A DNA stretch of 47,977 bases, from IMG/VR virus record IMGVR_UViG_3300010885_043431, positions 1-47,977 of that record. One strand, given 5' to 3'. Position 1 is the stretch's first letter, and every line of letters begins with the position of its first letter. Positions 1-8,279 of this stretch are shown one piece after another. The notes under the pieces were generated by a model that worked only from the letters and a program-made list of their open reading frames with translations, was not told the origin of the DNA and searched no databases. The stretch comes from a virus. Made by a program: the position numbers and the translations under genes.

Positions 1-42
1 ACCTGAGACTTGCTTCCTGGAATGATCGCATTTGCAAGTGGC

Positions 43-633
43 TTAGTCATTCATCTCTGAATCTGATGTGGTGTCTTCGCCCTTAGCGTCGTCTTCTGGC
101 GAGATTTCATTTGCCGGAAGAAGCTTCTCAGGAATAATCCAGAACTTGCAAACGCCCTCGGGCTCGATGTTGCCCAGGACGATCTCACATTTCTTTGCAC
201 CACGGAAAAACACACAGTTAGAGCAACGCATTTCCCCAAAGGGAGACTTGTCTGCGTAATGGGCACCATCGGCTCCAGCCGACTGGTCGAACTTGCCGAA
301 GCTGTAAACAATCTGCTCGACTACTTCGTAGATTGCCTCTTGGCGATCTGTCAGTCCGTCCTTGGAATCATCCTCATGATCCATAACATCATTCTCACCG
401 GGGCCACTGGTGGGGTCTTCCATCATGTGCTCAGACATTGAGATCTTGATTTGAGAAAAACTATCCCAAACACCACATACCATCTTCGGGTCAACTTTTG
501 CGTCCCAGAGGTCGCAATACCGACCGGAATAATGCACGCATGTTCGACAAGACTCTTTTGAGTCTTGCGAGGCGTGATAACCCGCATCTGCGGGGGGCTG
601 GTCTAGGATGCCGTCGTCGATGTTTTCAAGCAT
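43..633 (-). CDS. Acidic protein with two Cys4 clusters
   Basis: 196 aa, function not known. Two related cysteine clusters are visible, near residues 29-56 and 136-164. Each has the pattern C-x2-C, then C, then C-x2-W (CRTCVHY...YCDLW...VCGVW and CSNCVFF...KCEIV...VCKFW). This looks like a duplicated small metal or iron-sulfur binding module, similar to HiPIP-like cysteine arrangements found in phage structural gene clusters. The linker and C-terminus are strongly acidic. It is the last complete gene on the left of the minus-strand block. The metal-binding role is inferred from the cysteines only. Confidence 0.75.
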   Translation of the reverse strand: MLENIDDGILDQPPADAGYHASQDSKESCRTCVHYSGRYCDLWDAKVDPKMVCGVWDSFSQIKISMSEHMMEDPTSGPGENDVMDHEDDSKDGLTDRQEAIYEVVEQIVYSFGKFDQSAGADGAHYADKSPFGEMRCSNCVFFRGAKKCEIVLGNIEPEGVCKFWIIPEKLLPANEISPEDDAKGEDTTSDSEMND

Positions 634-707
634 GAAGGAGCGCCTTCCTATTGAGGATAGCCTTGTTCAATAGGTTGACGCCACTAACAGCATCGTATGA
701 GGTACGG

Positions 708-1340
708 CTAGTGATTGTGGCTTTCAGCGGAGTTTATTTGCTCGGCTACCACGAGAGCATTTTCAACAACATGTTGGTACGCATCGATTGCGCCTTGCTC
801 AATAAAATTGGGGGTCTCTGGGATTGCTGGCGGGTCCACGACAAGTTGATCAATTCCATCTTGGTCAATTGCGCTTGGATCAGAAAAAATAGCAATCCAT
901 ACTTTTTTCCTCTCTTCTCCGCCAAGAGGCGGAATCGTTCCGCCAGACTTCAGTATCAGAGATCCGTCCGGGGCTACCCCGTTGTAGTCGTCTGCGACGC
1001 CGGAGGGAGGAGTCGCACTAGACATAACAATGCCTAGATAATTTGCAGAAACATATGTTCCGTCTCCAAGGGTTGCGCTATTTCCTTCAATACGGACTGG
1101 CGTTGCAAAACCCATGTCGGCCGCCCTTGGCAGATCTTCAATAGAAACATGACCGGCTTCATCGCGTTTGTAATATTCGCGCATAAGCGCGTTCATAACA
1201 TCGGAGGGGACAAGATCTGCAGTGTCTCCGCCAAGCTCATCCAGAACGCTTGCGGCAAGGTCCTCTGCAGTCTCTGCAGTGAGGCTAAAAAACGACACCA
1301 TCCAGGTCATCATCATTAGGATCTGCTGGTTTCTGGTCAC
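708..1340 (-). CDS. Hypothetical phage protein, 210 aa
   Basis: Not recognised. The first 20 residues are hydrophobic and Met-rich (MMMTWMVSFFSL), which may be a membrane or signal segment. An acidic, soluble-looking remainder follows, with Pro-rich stretches near residues 110-170. The start codon overlaps the stop of the upstream glycosyltransferase gene in an ATGA arrangement, so the two are translationally coupled. A 74-base gap separates it from the next minus gene. Confidence 0.7.
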   Translation of the reverse strand: MTRNQQILMMMTWMVSFFSLTAETAEDLAASVLDELGGDTADLVPSDVMNALMREYYKRDEAGHVSIEDLPRAADMGFATPVRIEGNSATLGDGTYVSANYLGIVMSSATPPSGVADDYNGVAPDGSLILKSGGTIPPLGGEERKKVWIAIFSDPSAIDQDGIDQLVVDPPAIPETPNFIEQGAIDAYQHVVENALVVAEQINSAESHNH

Positions 1341-2401
1341 TGAGATTTCACCTGTTTGTAGAAGGAGAGATTGTTAGCAATTCTAGCATCGCCAGGGGCG
1401 AGCTCTTTTGCTTTTGTCGCGTGCACGATGGCTTGGTCTAGCAGCCCCATGTTCCAGGCGGCGATCGAGGCAAGGTCATGTGGCACGGCGCCCCACGATT
1501 CTGCTTCGTTGAGATACTCCAACGGGCGCTCTGTGATCGATAGCGCCCTTGTGGCGGCAGCGTAGGAAAGCTCCCACATTGAGGACTGGTAGTAGTGCAT
1601 TGCCAGTGCAATCCATGGTTCCCTGTGACGCGGGGCGTCTGCAGTTGCGCGAAGCAGCCAGTTTTCTCTCTCTGCTGGCTCAAGTTGGGCCAGGAAACGG
1701 GCACTAGCAGATCGTTCTGCGCCCCATGTAGCACTTTGTAGCGCAAGATGCCTGCGGAACTCCTGCGCGGCCCTCTCGTTCTGACCGGCGTACATCAGCT
1801 CGCGAGCGTAGTAGAAGGCGTTTCTGTCGTCGTCTGGGTCTTCCTGAACGGCGAGCTCCAGTAGCGGCATGTACTGCGATCTGGACTTAGACGAGTCTGG
1901 GTGATGGTGGATCTCTAGACCCTGCGGCCACCACTGGACCTCTGGAGTCTCGCCGGGGGATCGCATGATCACCTCGTGGACCGGATGCTTCCAGCGATAG
2001 CCGTGCCTGCGGTGGATCTTATCTCCGCCGTATACGAGACCCTCTAGTCCACCCTCTTCCCACGACCAGACGTACTTGTACCGGGGTCGGGTGGCAAATT
2101 CAGGGACAGACTCGATCGCCTCTCTCCAGCCGGGCAGGAGAACCTCGTCCATGTCTAGGGCGATGCAGAAGTCAAAGTTCTCTGGGACGAGATCCAGCGA
2201 GGCGTTTCGGGCTGCGTCGAATCGCCAGGGCGAGAACGCCTGAACCTCGCAGATGATCCCCAGAGACCTTGCAAGATCTACGGTCTCATCTGCCGAGCCC
2301 GTGTCGAGGATGACGTGACAGTCCGCGTCCTTGGACGACTCATGCCAGCGCTTAACAAACTGCGCTTCGTTCTTGGCGATCGTGTAGACCGCTATGCGCA
2401 T
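1337..2401 (-). CDS. Family 2 glycosyltransferase with TPR-like C-terminus
   Basis: 354 aa. The N-terminus shows the GT2 (GT-A fold) signature: a YTIAKNE start, then DTGSADETVDLA, then the metal-binding segment ALDMDEVLLPGW near residues 80-95. About residues 190-350 are Ala-rich helical repeats of TPR type (YYARELMYAG, AIVHATKAKELAPGDARIANNL). The domain pair matches the SunS/tetratricopeptide glycosyltransferases often carried by tailed phages. It would transfer a sugar from a nucleotide donor to an acceptor that cannot be told from sequence: virion protein, host glycan or DNA. It overlaps both neighbours by a few bases, inside the structural gene block. Confidence 0.88.
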   Translation of the reverse strand: MRIAVYTIAKNEAQFVKRWHESSKDADCHVILDTGSADETVDLARSLGIICEVQAFSPWRFDAARNASLDLVPENFDFCIALDMDEVLLPGWREAIESVPEFATRPRYKYVWSWEEGGLEGLVYGGDKIHRRHGYRWKHPVHEVIMRSPGETPEVQWWPQGLEIHHHPDSSKSRSQYMPLLELAVQEDPDDDRNAFYYARELMYAGQNERAAQEFRRHLALQSATWGAERSASARFLAQLEPAERENWLLRATADAPRHREPWIALAMHYYQSSMWELSYAAATRALSITERPLEYLNEAESWGAVPHDLASIAAWNMGLLDQAIVHATKAKELAPGDARIANNLSFYKQVKSQ

Positions 2402-2880
2402 CAGTGCCGGTGATCCTCTGGGTAGGTGCGTTGAAGGCGCTCCACGACCCCCAAGCCGGGAGGCTGCTCTTGCTGAACGGTAGTGCTTTGAATAAGAGAT
2501 TCCTCGCGCTCTCTGCGGAGCCTCTCCATCATTGCGGGAGATGAAAAGCCTTCGTAGTGATCCAGACCCCTGGGCTGCGTGCGATACTCGGGATACGAGA
2601 GTGGCCGACGCTGCTGAGGGTCAAGCACAAATGCTTCCGGCAAAGACTCTACGTCTACGTCTATGCAGATAGGAACGTGCCGATCACTTTCTTCAATCTG
2701 ATCCGCGTCGCGATTCACACGCCACAGCATGTTTGCAATGCAGATTAGATCCGCCTCGTCGTCCAGCGGCCCAGCGATCTCCATGGCGCGAACCGCCAGC
2801 AGCCGGGCCTCGGTGGGGGATAGGCAGAAGAAGCCGTGGACGTACCCGGTAAGGGCGATGATGGCTGGGTCCAAGGTCAC
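2401..2880 (-). CDS. Hypothetical phage protein, 159 aa
   Basis: Not recognised. I chose the GTG start at 2880 because it overlaps the upstream stop as GTGA and has AGAAGAG about 6 bases ahead. A longer ATG reading from 2949 would overlap the upstream gene by over 70 bases. The N-terminal half looks helical (LTGYVHGFFCLSPTEARLL). The C-terminal third is charged and Gln/Arg-rich and ends in His-Arg-His. It is coupled to the glycosyltransferase downstream. Confidence 0.65.
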   Translation of the reverse strand: MTLDPAIIALTGYVHGFFCLSPTEARLLAVRAMEIAGPLDDEADLICIANMLWRVNRDADQIEESDRHVPICIDVDVESLPEAFVLDPQQRRPLSYPEYRTQPRGLDHYEGFSSPAMMERLRREREESLIQSTTVQQEQPPGLGVVERLQRTYPEDHRH

Positions 2881-3602
2881 GAGTAACTCTTCTGCGACCT
2901 GAACAGCTGCTTGTAGCGAAAGATGCTCTGACGCGTTGCCTTGAGCCATTCGGTCTTCATCTCCTTGGTGCTGAGCCCCGTGCTGCTCTTCCAGTCGTCG
3001 CGCTTGAATGGAATCAGTTGAACTACCGGGGTGCCTACTTCAATGGTCCCGACGAAGTTCTTTTTGATGAAGAAGGGAAAGTTGATCGGCTGTGGGTACC
3101 TATCGGTGTCCACGATGCCCGGCAGGGCGTGCATGCGGTAGTCGTCGCTCCATAGAGGTGACATGAAGAGGGTGGAGTACCCCGGGGGCGTCTTGACGAT
3201 CCAGCGGTTGATCAACTTAAGCGCGACCGGAGACCACCTCTCGGTGTCGATCTTGTATTCCGAGATCTGCTCAAGGTTGTGACTCTCGATGAGAGTAACC
3301 CCGTCCACGGGCCAAGCCGTCTTCACCTCCCCGTTCTGGTTATGAGTGACGTGAAGGTCCTGCGGCATGGTCAGCATGTAGCCAGCGGTCATCGCGTCGA
3401 GGACCGGCATGCAGTGCTTGATCGTGCTGTTGAAGTTGCCGTACTGACCCACCTCGCGCTCAGGCGTAGAGTAGTTGGGCATGCGCTTGTACCAGTCCGG
3501 CAGAAAGTTCTTAGCCGGAGACGGAGGATCAAAGATCTCGCAGGCCTCCGTCTCTGCAAGGAACTCGATAAGCGCCGAACCCTGGCGCTCGCGGCCGAAC
3601 AC
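2877..3602 (-). CDS. Conserved phage protein of unknown function, 241 aa
   Basis: Starts at a GTG that overlaps the upstream stop (TAGTG). The upstream in-frame ATG at 3668 would overlap the previous gene by 66 bases. The segments PPSPAKNFLPDWYKRMP, TIKHCMPVLDAMTAGYML and WPVDGVTLIESHNLEQ match a pattern I associate with a family of unknown function recurring in large tailed phages. The protein looks like a compact globular beta-rich protein, with no signal peptide and no membrane segment. I assign no reaction. Confidence 0.7.
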   Translation of the reverse strand: MFGRERQGSALIEFLAETEACEIFDPPSPAKNFLPDWYKRMPNYSTPEREVGQYGNFNSTIKHCMPVLDAMTAGYMLTMPQDLHVTHNQNGEVKTAWPVDGVTLIESHNLEQISEYKIDTERWSPVALKLINRWIVKTPPGYSTLFMSPLWSDDYRMHALPGIVDTDRYPQPINFPFFIKKNFVGTIEVGTPVVQLIPFKRDDWKSSTGLSTKEMKTEWLKATRQSIFRYKQLFRSQKSYS

Positions 3603-3880
3603 TACGCTTCCGCCGGAAAGTCTTCGCGCACTTTGGCCATTTCTTTTTCGATCTCTGCCAGGCACCACGTGATCGAGATCTTGCGATCTTCGATCTGATC
3701 GTCGTAGCTCTGCAGCGGATTAAATACCGCTGGTGCGCCGCCGGGATCGATGTCGGGGTTCGTAACGCGTTGGATGGCGCGTCGAGAGTCACGCTCGTCT
3801 GTGATGCGAACAATGGACTCGACTTCCATACGAACCTGATTAGCGATGTTGGCCAGGCGAATTGCCGATGTAGTGTTCAT
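3602..3880 (-). CDS. Hypothetical helical protein, 92 aa
   Basis: Not recognised. Mostly charged helix at both ends (ANIANQVRMEVESIVRI and CLAEIEKEMAKVREDF), with a Gly/Pro break in the middle. A strong AGGAGGTAAGC ribosome site precedes the ATG. Its 3' end overlaps the GTG start of the next gene. Confidence 0.7.
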   Translation of the reverse strand: MNTTSAIRLANIANQVRMEVESIVRITDERDSRRAIQRVTNPDIDPGGAPAVFNPLQSYDDQIEDRKISITWCLAEIEKEMAKVREDFPAEA

Positions 3881-3903
3881 GCTTACCTCCTTTCGGGACT
3901 CTA

Positions 3904-4731
3904 TCAGAAGGCCCTGATGGCGAAGTTCACCGACAGGGTGCCGGGGTCAACGGTATGGGTATGGGTAGATTCAGCGCTCATCAGCACGTTGTTGGTGGTA
4001 GAGGGGTAGGCTGTGTGGGAGTGGGTATAGTCTGCGTTCCCGGTGTAGGTATAGGCGTAGTTGCCGTCGGAGTTTCCTCCGTGCTGATGACCGCCGAAGG
4101 CGAAGCTGGTCGTGTTGGTGTTGCCGCGGCGTCCCTGGGCGTTAGCTCCACCGGCGATGTTAGGATAGTTATGGCTGTGAAGCCAGTTGGCATCGCCATG
4201 GCTATGAGACGACCCGCCCTCGTTGGTGCCGATGGTCCCGACGTTGACGGCAGGGCGATGGTTATGAGAGTTGCCCGCCCCGACGTTGCCCGTGCTGGTA
4301 ACCGCCGTGCCTACGGGTACGCTCATCGACGAGCGACCTAGTGGCACCCTATCGCGGAGGTCTGGAACGTTCCAGCTGACGCCGTTTACCCCGCCGTAGG
4401 TGTTCAGCAGCAGGTCGCGAAGCTGCGTGTACTGCGCCCACGTGTACAGCGTCGCGTCGCAGGCGATGAAGCCGTTAGGAATGTTGTTGATGGTAGAACC
4501 ATAGGTGCCAGCCGTGGCGCTGCTGCGCGGGGCCAGCATGATGATCGATCCGATCGGATACGGATTGTAGGCGTTGAGCACCGATGGATAGGTGCCGGTC
4601 GGTCCACTGGGTCCGGTGGGACCGAGAGACCCGGCTCGGTACAGCACCCAGCGCGTGCCGTTCCACTGATACCAGTTCAAGCCGTTTTGGAACGTCTGGC
4701 CGACCGTTGGGCTGAGGGGAAAGGTAGGCAT
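3904..4731 (-). CDS. Tail-collar domain fibre protein A
   Basis: 275 aa adhesin-type tail protein. Residues 33-48 carry a short collagen-like [10 protein letters not shown] stretch. Residues 58-140 form a phage tail-collar domain (PIGSIIMLAPRSS, then GFIACDATLYTWAQYTQL, ending VPDLRDRVPLG). The C-terminal half is rich in His, Asn, Gly and Ser (NSHNHRPAV, SSHSHGD, GGHQHGG), typical of fibre tips in which histidine clusters coordinate iron in the trimer. The C-terminus SVNFAIRAF matches the usual collar-protein ending. It is the first of three collar paralogues joined head to tail. Confidence 0.88.
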   Translation of the reverse strand: MPTFPLSPTVGQTFQNGLNWYQWNGTRWVLYRAGSLGPTGPSGPTGTYPSVLNAYNPYPIGSIIMLAPRSSATAGTYGSTINNIPNGFIACDATLYTWAQYTQLRDLLLNTYGGVNGVSWNVPDLRDRVPLGRSSMSVPVGTAVTSTGNVGAGNSHNHRPAVNVGTIGTNEGGSSHSHGDANWLHSHNYPNIAGGANAQGRRGNTNTTSFAFGGHQHGGNSDGNYAYTYTGNADYTHSHTAYPSTTNNVLMSAESTHTHTVDPGTLSVNFAIRAF

Positions 4732-5516
4732 CAGAGTTTGATGATGTAGGCCACGCGCACCGTGCCAAGGTTAGCGGCGGTGAGCGCGTGGTTGTGGTTG
4801 TTGTTGCCGCCCGAGAGCGCCTCGTGATAGGTGTTATTGCTGGAGGCCGTGTTGGTCACGGTAGGGGTGGTGTTGAAGTTATGGCCACTGACGCCCGACG
4901 CGTTCGACCCATGATTTACGTTACCCCCAGCGCTTGCGCTGTGGTTGACCGCCGGGCTCAAGGTGTTGGTGTAGTTGTTGAGATTGCCGTTTCGATGGTT
5001 AGCTTGTGCCCCGTTGTTGCTGCCGATGTTGTGGTTGTGGTTGACGTTCCAGGAGCCGTGGTTGTGGGACGAGCTGACTACCTCGTTGCCCATGGTGTAC
5101 CCACCGATAACGGCGTTGGTGGTATGGGTATGGCCCTGCTCGGCAGCTAACGAGGCGTTTCCTTGATACGCGGCCTGAACCACGTAGGAGTTGTTGGAGG
5201 CGAAGCTGGTGAGGCGTCGTGCCTCCGGTAGGCGATCTACGAGGTTGGGGACCCGAAAGTAGTTAAGCGTCTCGGTGCCTACGTTGTAGGCGTTGCCTAC
5301 GATCGCGTAGAGAGCGGTGTAGGTAGCGTCGCTGTTCAGGTACTGCGCACCGTCGCAGTAGACCCATCCGGTCGGTGCCGTGCCCGAGCTTGCGTACGGC
5401 TGCACAAACCCAGGCGGGACTGGGCCAGTGGGACTTGGTCCGCTGGGTCCTGTGGATCCCGTGGGACCCGTAGGACCCGTAGGTCCGATTGGTCGGTTGG
5501 CGATTAGCGTGGGCAT
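4731..5516 (-). CDS. Tail-collar domain fibre protein B
   Basis: 261 aa. It opens with [17 protein letters not shown] collagen-like repeats (residues 10-32). A tail-collar domain follows (PTGWVYCDGAQYLNSDATYTAL ... FRVPNLVDRLPEA), then a long Asn/His/Gly-rich region (NHNHNIGSNNGAQ, NNNHNHALT) and a terminal VAYIIKL strand. The architecture matches its neighbours on both sides, so the three look like products of duplication and divergence. The likely role is receptor binding at the tail tip or fibre end. The receptor is unknown. Confidence 0.87.
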   Translation of the reverse strand: MPTLIANRPIGPTGPTGPTGSTGPSGPSPTGPVPPGFVQPYASSGTAPTGWVYCDGAQYLNSDATYTALYAIVGNAYNVGTETLNYFRVPNLVDRLPEARRLTSFASNNSYVVQAAYQGNASLAAEQGHTHTTNAVIGGYTMGNEVVSSSHNHGSWNVNHNHNIGSNNGAQANHRNGNLNNYTNTLSPAVNHSASAGGNVNHGSNASGVSGHNFNTTPTVTNTASSNNTYHEALSGGNNNHNHALTAANLGTVRVAYIIKL

Positions 5517-6361
5517 TAGATCTTAATCACGTAGAGGAGTTGCGAGATCGGAAGCGTATACACGTGAGAGTGAGCGGTTCCGACGGAGGCGGTTCCGCCC
5601 TCGGTGTTAGAGTTGGCGGCGCAGTTGTGATAGTGGTAGGCGTTTGTGAAAGCGATGCCGGAGTTGCCCATGGCGTTGCCCGAGCTCGTGGTGTGACCGT
5701 GCCCCGCCGCGTCGATGCCGGTGAAGTTTACGGTCCCACCGTTGGTGGACGAGTTGCCGCCGGTGCCGTCCATGTTCCAGCCGTGTCCGTGGTCGTTCTG
5801 ACCTACGCCGTGGGAGTGGTAGTAGTTCACGTCGTTGGTGGTTCCACCGCTGATGGTGCAGGCCCAGGTGTGCGTGTGCGCTCCCTCGTTGCCCGTGGAG
5901 GCGTTGTACGTCGTGCCCGACGAGCGCGCCGCGTTGCTGACCACGGAGGGCGTGTTGAAGCTAGCTGCGCCGCGCGGAAAGCGCGCCGGAAAGCTGGGCA
6001 GCTGAAAGTTGGTCGGGCCAGAACCGCCGTATGTCGTGCTGATAGCGTTGTACAAGTTGGTGTACTCGGGGTTGGTGGAGGTGTTCAGCGTCTGCCCGTT
6101 GCAAAGCAGCCAGCCCGCGGGAGCGGTTGCTCCAGCGTACATCTGGATGATACCCGACTGAAAGACCTCTCCCGTAGGGCCCGTCGGTCCCGTCGCACCG
6201 GTAGGTCCGGTGGGACCGATGGTGAGCGCCTCCATCTCCATGCGGATGAAGTGATCGCCGTCCGACTTGTACCGCTGGCCGTGCGTGCGCGTGGGCTCCT
6301 GCGCCTGCGGATAGCTATCCGGGCTAGGGTTTAGATCGCCGCCTGGAAACTGCTCGGCCAC
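5516..6361 (-). CDS. Tail-collar domain fibre protein C
   Basis: 281 aa, GTG start directly after the upstream stop. Residues 1-45 form a polar leader. Residues 47-66 are [13 protein letters not shown] collagen-like repeats. The collar domain follows (APAGWLLCNGQTLNTSTNPEYTNL ... FQLPSFPARFPRG), then a His-rich tip (NEGAHTHTWAC, YYHSHGVGQNDHGHG, YHYHNCAANS) and a YVIKI end. Two cysteines in the tip distinguish it from the other two collar proteins. It lies just downstream of a small XkdW-like protein that may help fibres fold. Confidence 0.87.
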   Translation of the reverse strand: MAEQFPGGDLNPSPDSYPQAQEPTRTHGQRYKSDGDHFIRMEMEALTIGPTGPTGATGPTGPTGEVFQSGIIQMYAGATAPAGWLLCNGQTLNTSTNPEYTNLYNAISTTYGGSGPTNFQLPSFPARFPRGAASFNTPSVVSNAARSSGTTYNASTGNEGAHTHTWACTISGGTTNDVNYYHSHGVGQNDHGHGWNMDGTGGNSSTNGGTVNFTGIDAAGHGHTTSSGNAMGNSGIAFTNAYHYHNCAANSNTEGGTASVGTAHSHVYTLPISQLLYVIKI

Positions 6362-6709
6362 TTACTCTCCCTTGAGCTTACGGCGAGTCTTTTTGGGCTT
6401 GGGGTGAGTGTCCTTCACGGCCTGGATGCGAGCCGACATCTTGATCGAAAAGGCTCCGGCGTGAAATAGGTCGTCTAGCTGCTCCTCTACCTTGGGGTAG
6501 AGTGGGCGTCGTAGCACTCGATACTCCTCGGCAGACCAAGCTTCTTCCAGGCGCCCGATCTCAGCGGCGATCTCCTCGGCGTCCGGCTCGCTCTGCTCCT
6601 CGTCGAGCCAGCGCACCTCGTGCGAGTCGTCGCTGCCGTAGACCACAGACCAGTGCGCGTTAGGGCGCAGGCTGTGCAGTGCGTTCTCGATAGTGGGTCT
6701 CTTACTCAT
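6362..6709 (-). CDS. XkdW-like small tail protein, copy 1
   Basis: 115 aa, ATG overlapping the upstream stop (ATGA). The order of motifs is LRPNAHWSVV, a VRWLDEEQ strand, a helix with YRVLRRPLYPKVEEQLDDLFH, and IQAVKDTHPKPKK at the end. This resembles the XkdW-like or DUF-type proteins encoded next to phage tail fibre genes, where a fibre-assembly role is often proposed but not proven. A second, shorter relative is encoded at 9068-9379. Both sit directly after fibre genes. Confidence 0.7.
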   Translation of the reverse strand: MSKRPTIENALHSLRPNAHWSVVYGSDDSHEVRWLDEEQSEPDAEEIAAEIGRLEEAWSAEEYRVLRRPLYPKVEEQLDDLFHAGAFSIKMSARIQAVKDTHPKPKKTRRKLKGE

Positions 6710-7491
6710 CCTGCAATCTCCATGTATACAGCATAGGACACCATGCGCTCTCGGTTGTCTCCAGCCGCGGCGATGGTGCGATTTAGATACAAAGTTGATC
6801 CACCGGCCCCGGTGTCGCGGGTCGCGGGGGCGTAGACGCGCGTGGCGGTAGTGACCGCGGGGACCACGAACGACAGCTTCATGTGAAACGGCGTGCTGTC
6901 GTTGTTGCTGTCGTAGGAACCGCCGATCGAGATGCCCGAGTAGCGGGTGTTGCCGATGTTGACGTTGTAAGAGGCTGGGTTGGTCATCAGCACGCCGTCC
7001 TGGTGGATTAGCCACATGTTGTCCCAGTCGTCGTCGTACTCGCCGTTGATCAGGTACTCCAGGACGATGGTGGACTGGGCGTAGCGCGGGGTCACCGTCA
7101 TGGCGAGGTCGGTCACGGTCGTGCCGTTGCCACTGGTGGGAGAGGAGTACGTGTTCTGGGCGTCCGTGCGCTTGAAACCGAACTGAACGACCGAGCCGCG
7201 CGGGGTCACCGGCTGCCACGTAGAGCCCTTGTAGACCTCCAGCCAGCCAAGATCAGTGCGGTAGATCAGCTGACCGTCGAAGGCTGGGCTGGGACGCGCT
7301 GCCTCGCTGGCGATCAGCTGGTAGCGATCGTTGATCGCCTTGATCTCCGACTCCATGGTGTTGAGCACGGCCGCCGTCAACGGAGTAGATCCGTCGGTCT
7401 GCAGTGACGTGGTCGTCTGCAACGACGTGGTCGTCTTGAGCGCGCTGGTATCGGCCGTGAAGCCTGCTGGGTAGGGGCGAGTGTACGGCAT
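6706..7491 (-). CDS. Fibre/tip protein, tandem paralogue 1
   Basis: 261 aa. The layout is shared with the next two genes: a PYTRPYPAGFTAD leader, TPLTAAVLNTMESEI, a VYKGSTWQPVTPRGSVVQ motif (a substrate-like GxWxxl repeat common in phage tail proteins), then a beta-rich C-terminal domain (NGTTVTDLAMTVTPRYAQS, LINGEYDDDWDNMWLIHQDG, NDSTPFHMKLSF). The leader contains a short direct repeat TTTSLQTTTSLQT that its paralogues lack. The C-terminal domain probably forms a trimeric beta structure. Ligand unknown. Confidence 0.8.
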   Translation of the reverse strand: MPYTRPYPAGFTADTSALKTTTSLQTTTSLQTDGSTPLTAAVLNTMESEIKAINDRYQLIASEAARPSPAFDGQLIYRTDLGWLEVYKGSTWQPVTPRGSVVQFGFKRTDAQNTYSSPTSGNGTTVTDLAMTVTPRYAQSTIVLEYLINGEYDDDWDNMWLIHQDGVLMTNPASYNVNIGNTRYSGISIGGSYDSNNDSTPFHMKLSFVVPAVTTATRVYAPATRDTGAGGSTLYLNRTIAAAGDNRERMVSYAVYMEIAG

Positions 7492-8279
7492 CAGGCGATG
7501 GTGTTGGAGAAGCGTCGGATCTCCATGGCAAAGCCCATGGATACCGTCATCTCGTGGTTGTCTGACCCCGTAGAACCGAGGGTTCGATTGAGCGCCAGGG
7601 TAAAGACGCCCGTCGAGCTCGACCGAACCGCGGGGGAGTAGACCCGCGTAGTCGTAGAGCCGTTGGCGGTATCTATCCAGAGCATCTCGTAGTTGCTCGG
7701 GGTAGAGTCTTCGTTCCGGTCGTAGTTGCCGGTAAACATGCACGACCACTTGTTGTTACCTTCGACCGTGTTGTATCCAGCGCGATCCTGCCAGCCCGGC
7801 GGGTAACTGGCGAGGGTGAGGGGGGTAGCCAACGAGCCGTCTTGGTGTATCAGAAAGCTGGTGTCCTGATGAATCTCGCCGTTGATCATCCAGCGACAGA
7901 GAATCCAGGACTCTGGATAGCGCGGCGTGATGCTGATGCTGAGGTCGGTGATGGTAGTTCCGTTGCCCGAGTTTGCCGCTGAGTAGGTCGCACGGTTATC
8001 AGATCTGACATAGACCGTCTGCACCACCGATCCCGCCATGGCGATGCTCTGCCAGGACTCGTTCTGGTAGATCTCCAGCTCTCCGAGGGCCTTGTTATAG
8101 ACGATCGAACCGGGCAGAACGCGCCCCGTAGGACGAGAGCCGCTGTTGAGCACGGTTTGAAAGATGTCGTTGGCCGACTGAACGCCGAGGTCCATGTTGT
8201 TGAGCACGTCGGCGGTGAGCGGCGTGCGGCCCTGGCTGCCGTCCTGAAAGCCCTGCGCGTAGCTCTTGGTGTAGGTCAT
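7491..8279 (-). CDS. Fibre/tip protein, tandem paralogue 2
   Basis: 262 aa, coupled by ATGA to the upstream paralogue. It has the same plan: TPLTADVLNNMDLG, IYQNESWQSIAMAGSVVQ, NGTTITDLSISITPRYPES, MINGEIHQDTSFLIHQDG and NEDSTPSNYEMLW. Similarity to genes 6706-7491 and 8276-9064 is visible along the whole length. Divergence is concentrated in the middle of the C-terminal domain (PLTLASYPPGWQDRAG here), where a binding surface would be expected to vary. Confidence 0.8.
   Translation of the reverse strand: MTYTKSYAQGFQDGSQGRTPLTADVLNNMDLGVQSANDIFQTVLNSGSRPTGRVLPGSIVYNKALGELEIYQNESWQSIAMAGSVVQTVYVRSDNRATYSAANSGNGTTITDLSISITPRYPESWILCRWMINGEIHQDTSFLIHQDGSLATPLTLASYPPGWQDRAGYNTVEGNNKWSCMFTGNYDRNEDSTPSNYEMLWIDTANGSTTTRVYSPAVRSSSTGVFTLALNRTLGSTGSDNHEMTVSMGFAMEIRRFSNTIA

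Noticed and set aside
1-42. Partial gene at the left edge (ATG at 31 on the minus strand)
   Set aside because: Only ten codons and no ribosome site are visible, so I did not annotate it.
5489-6334. Plus-strand 281-aa frame opposite collar protein C
   Set aside because: No ribosome site, Arg/Val/Gly-rich shadow, fully covered by a recognised tail-collar gene.
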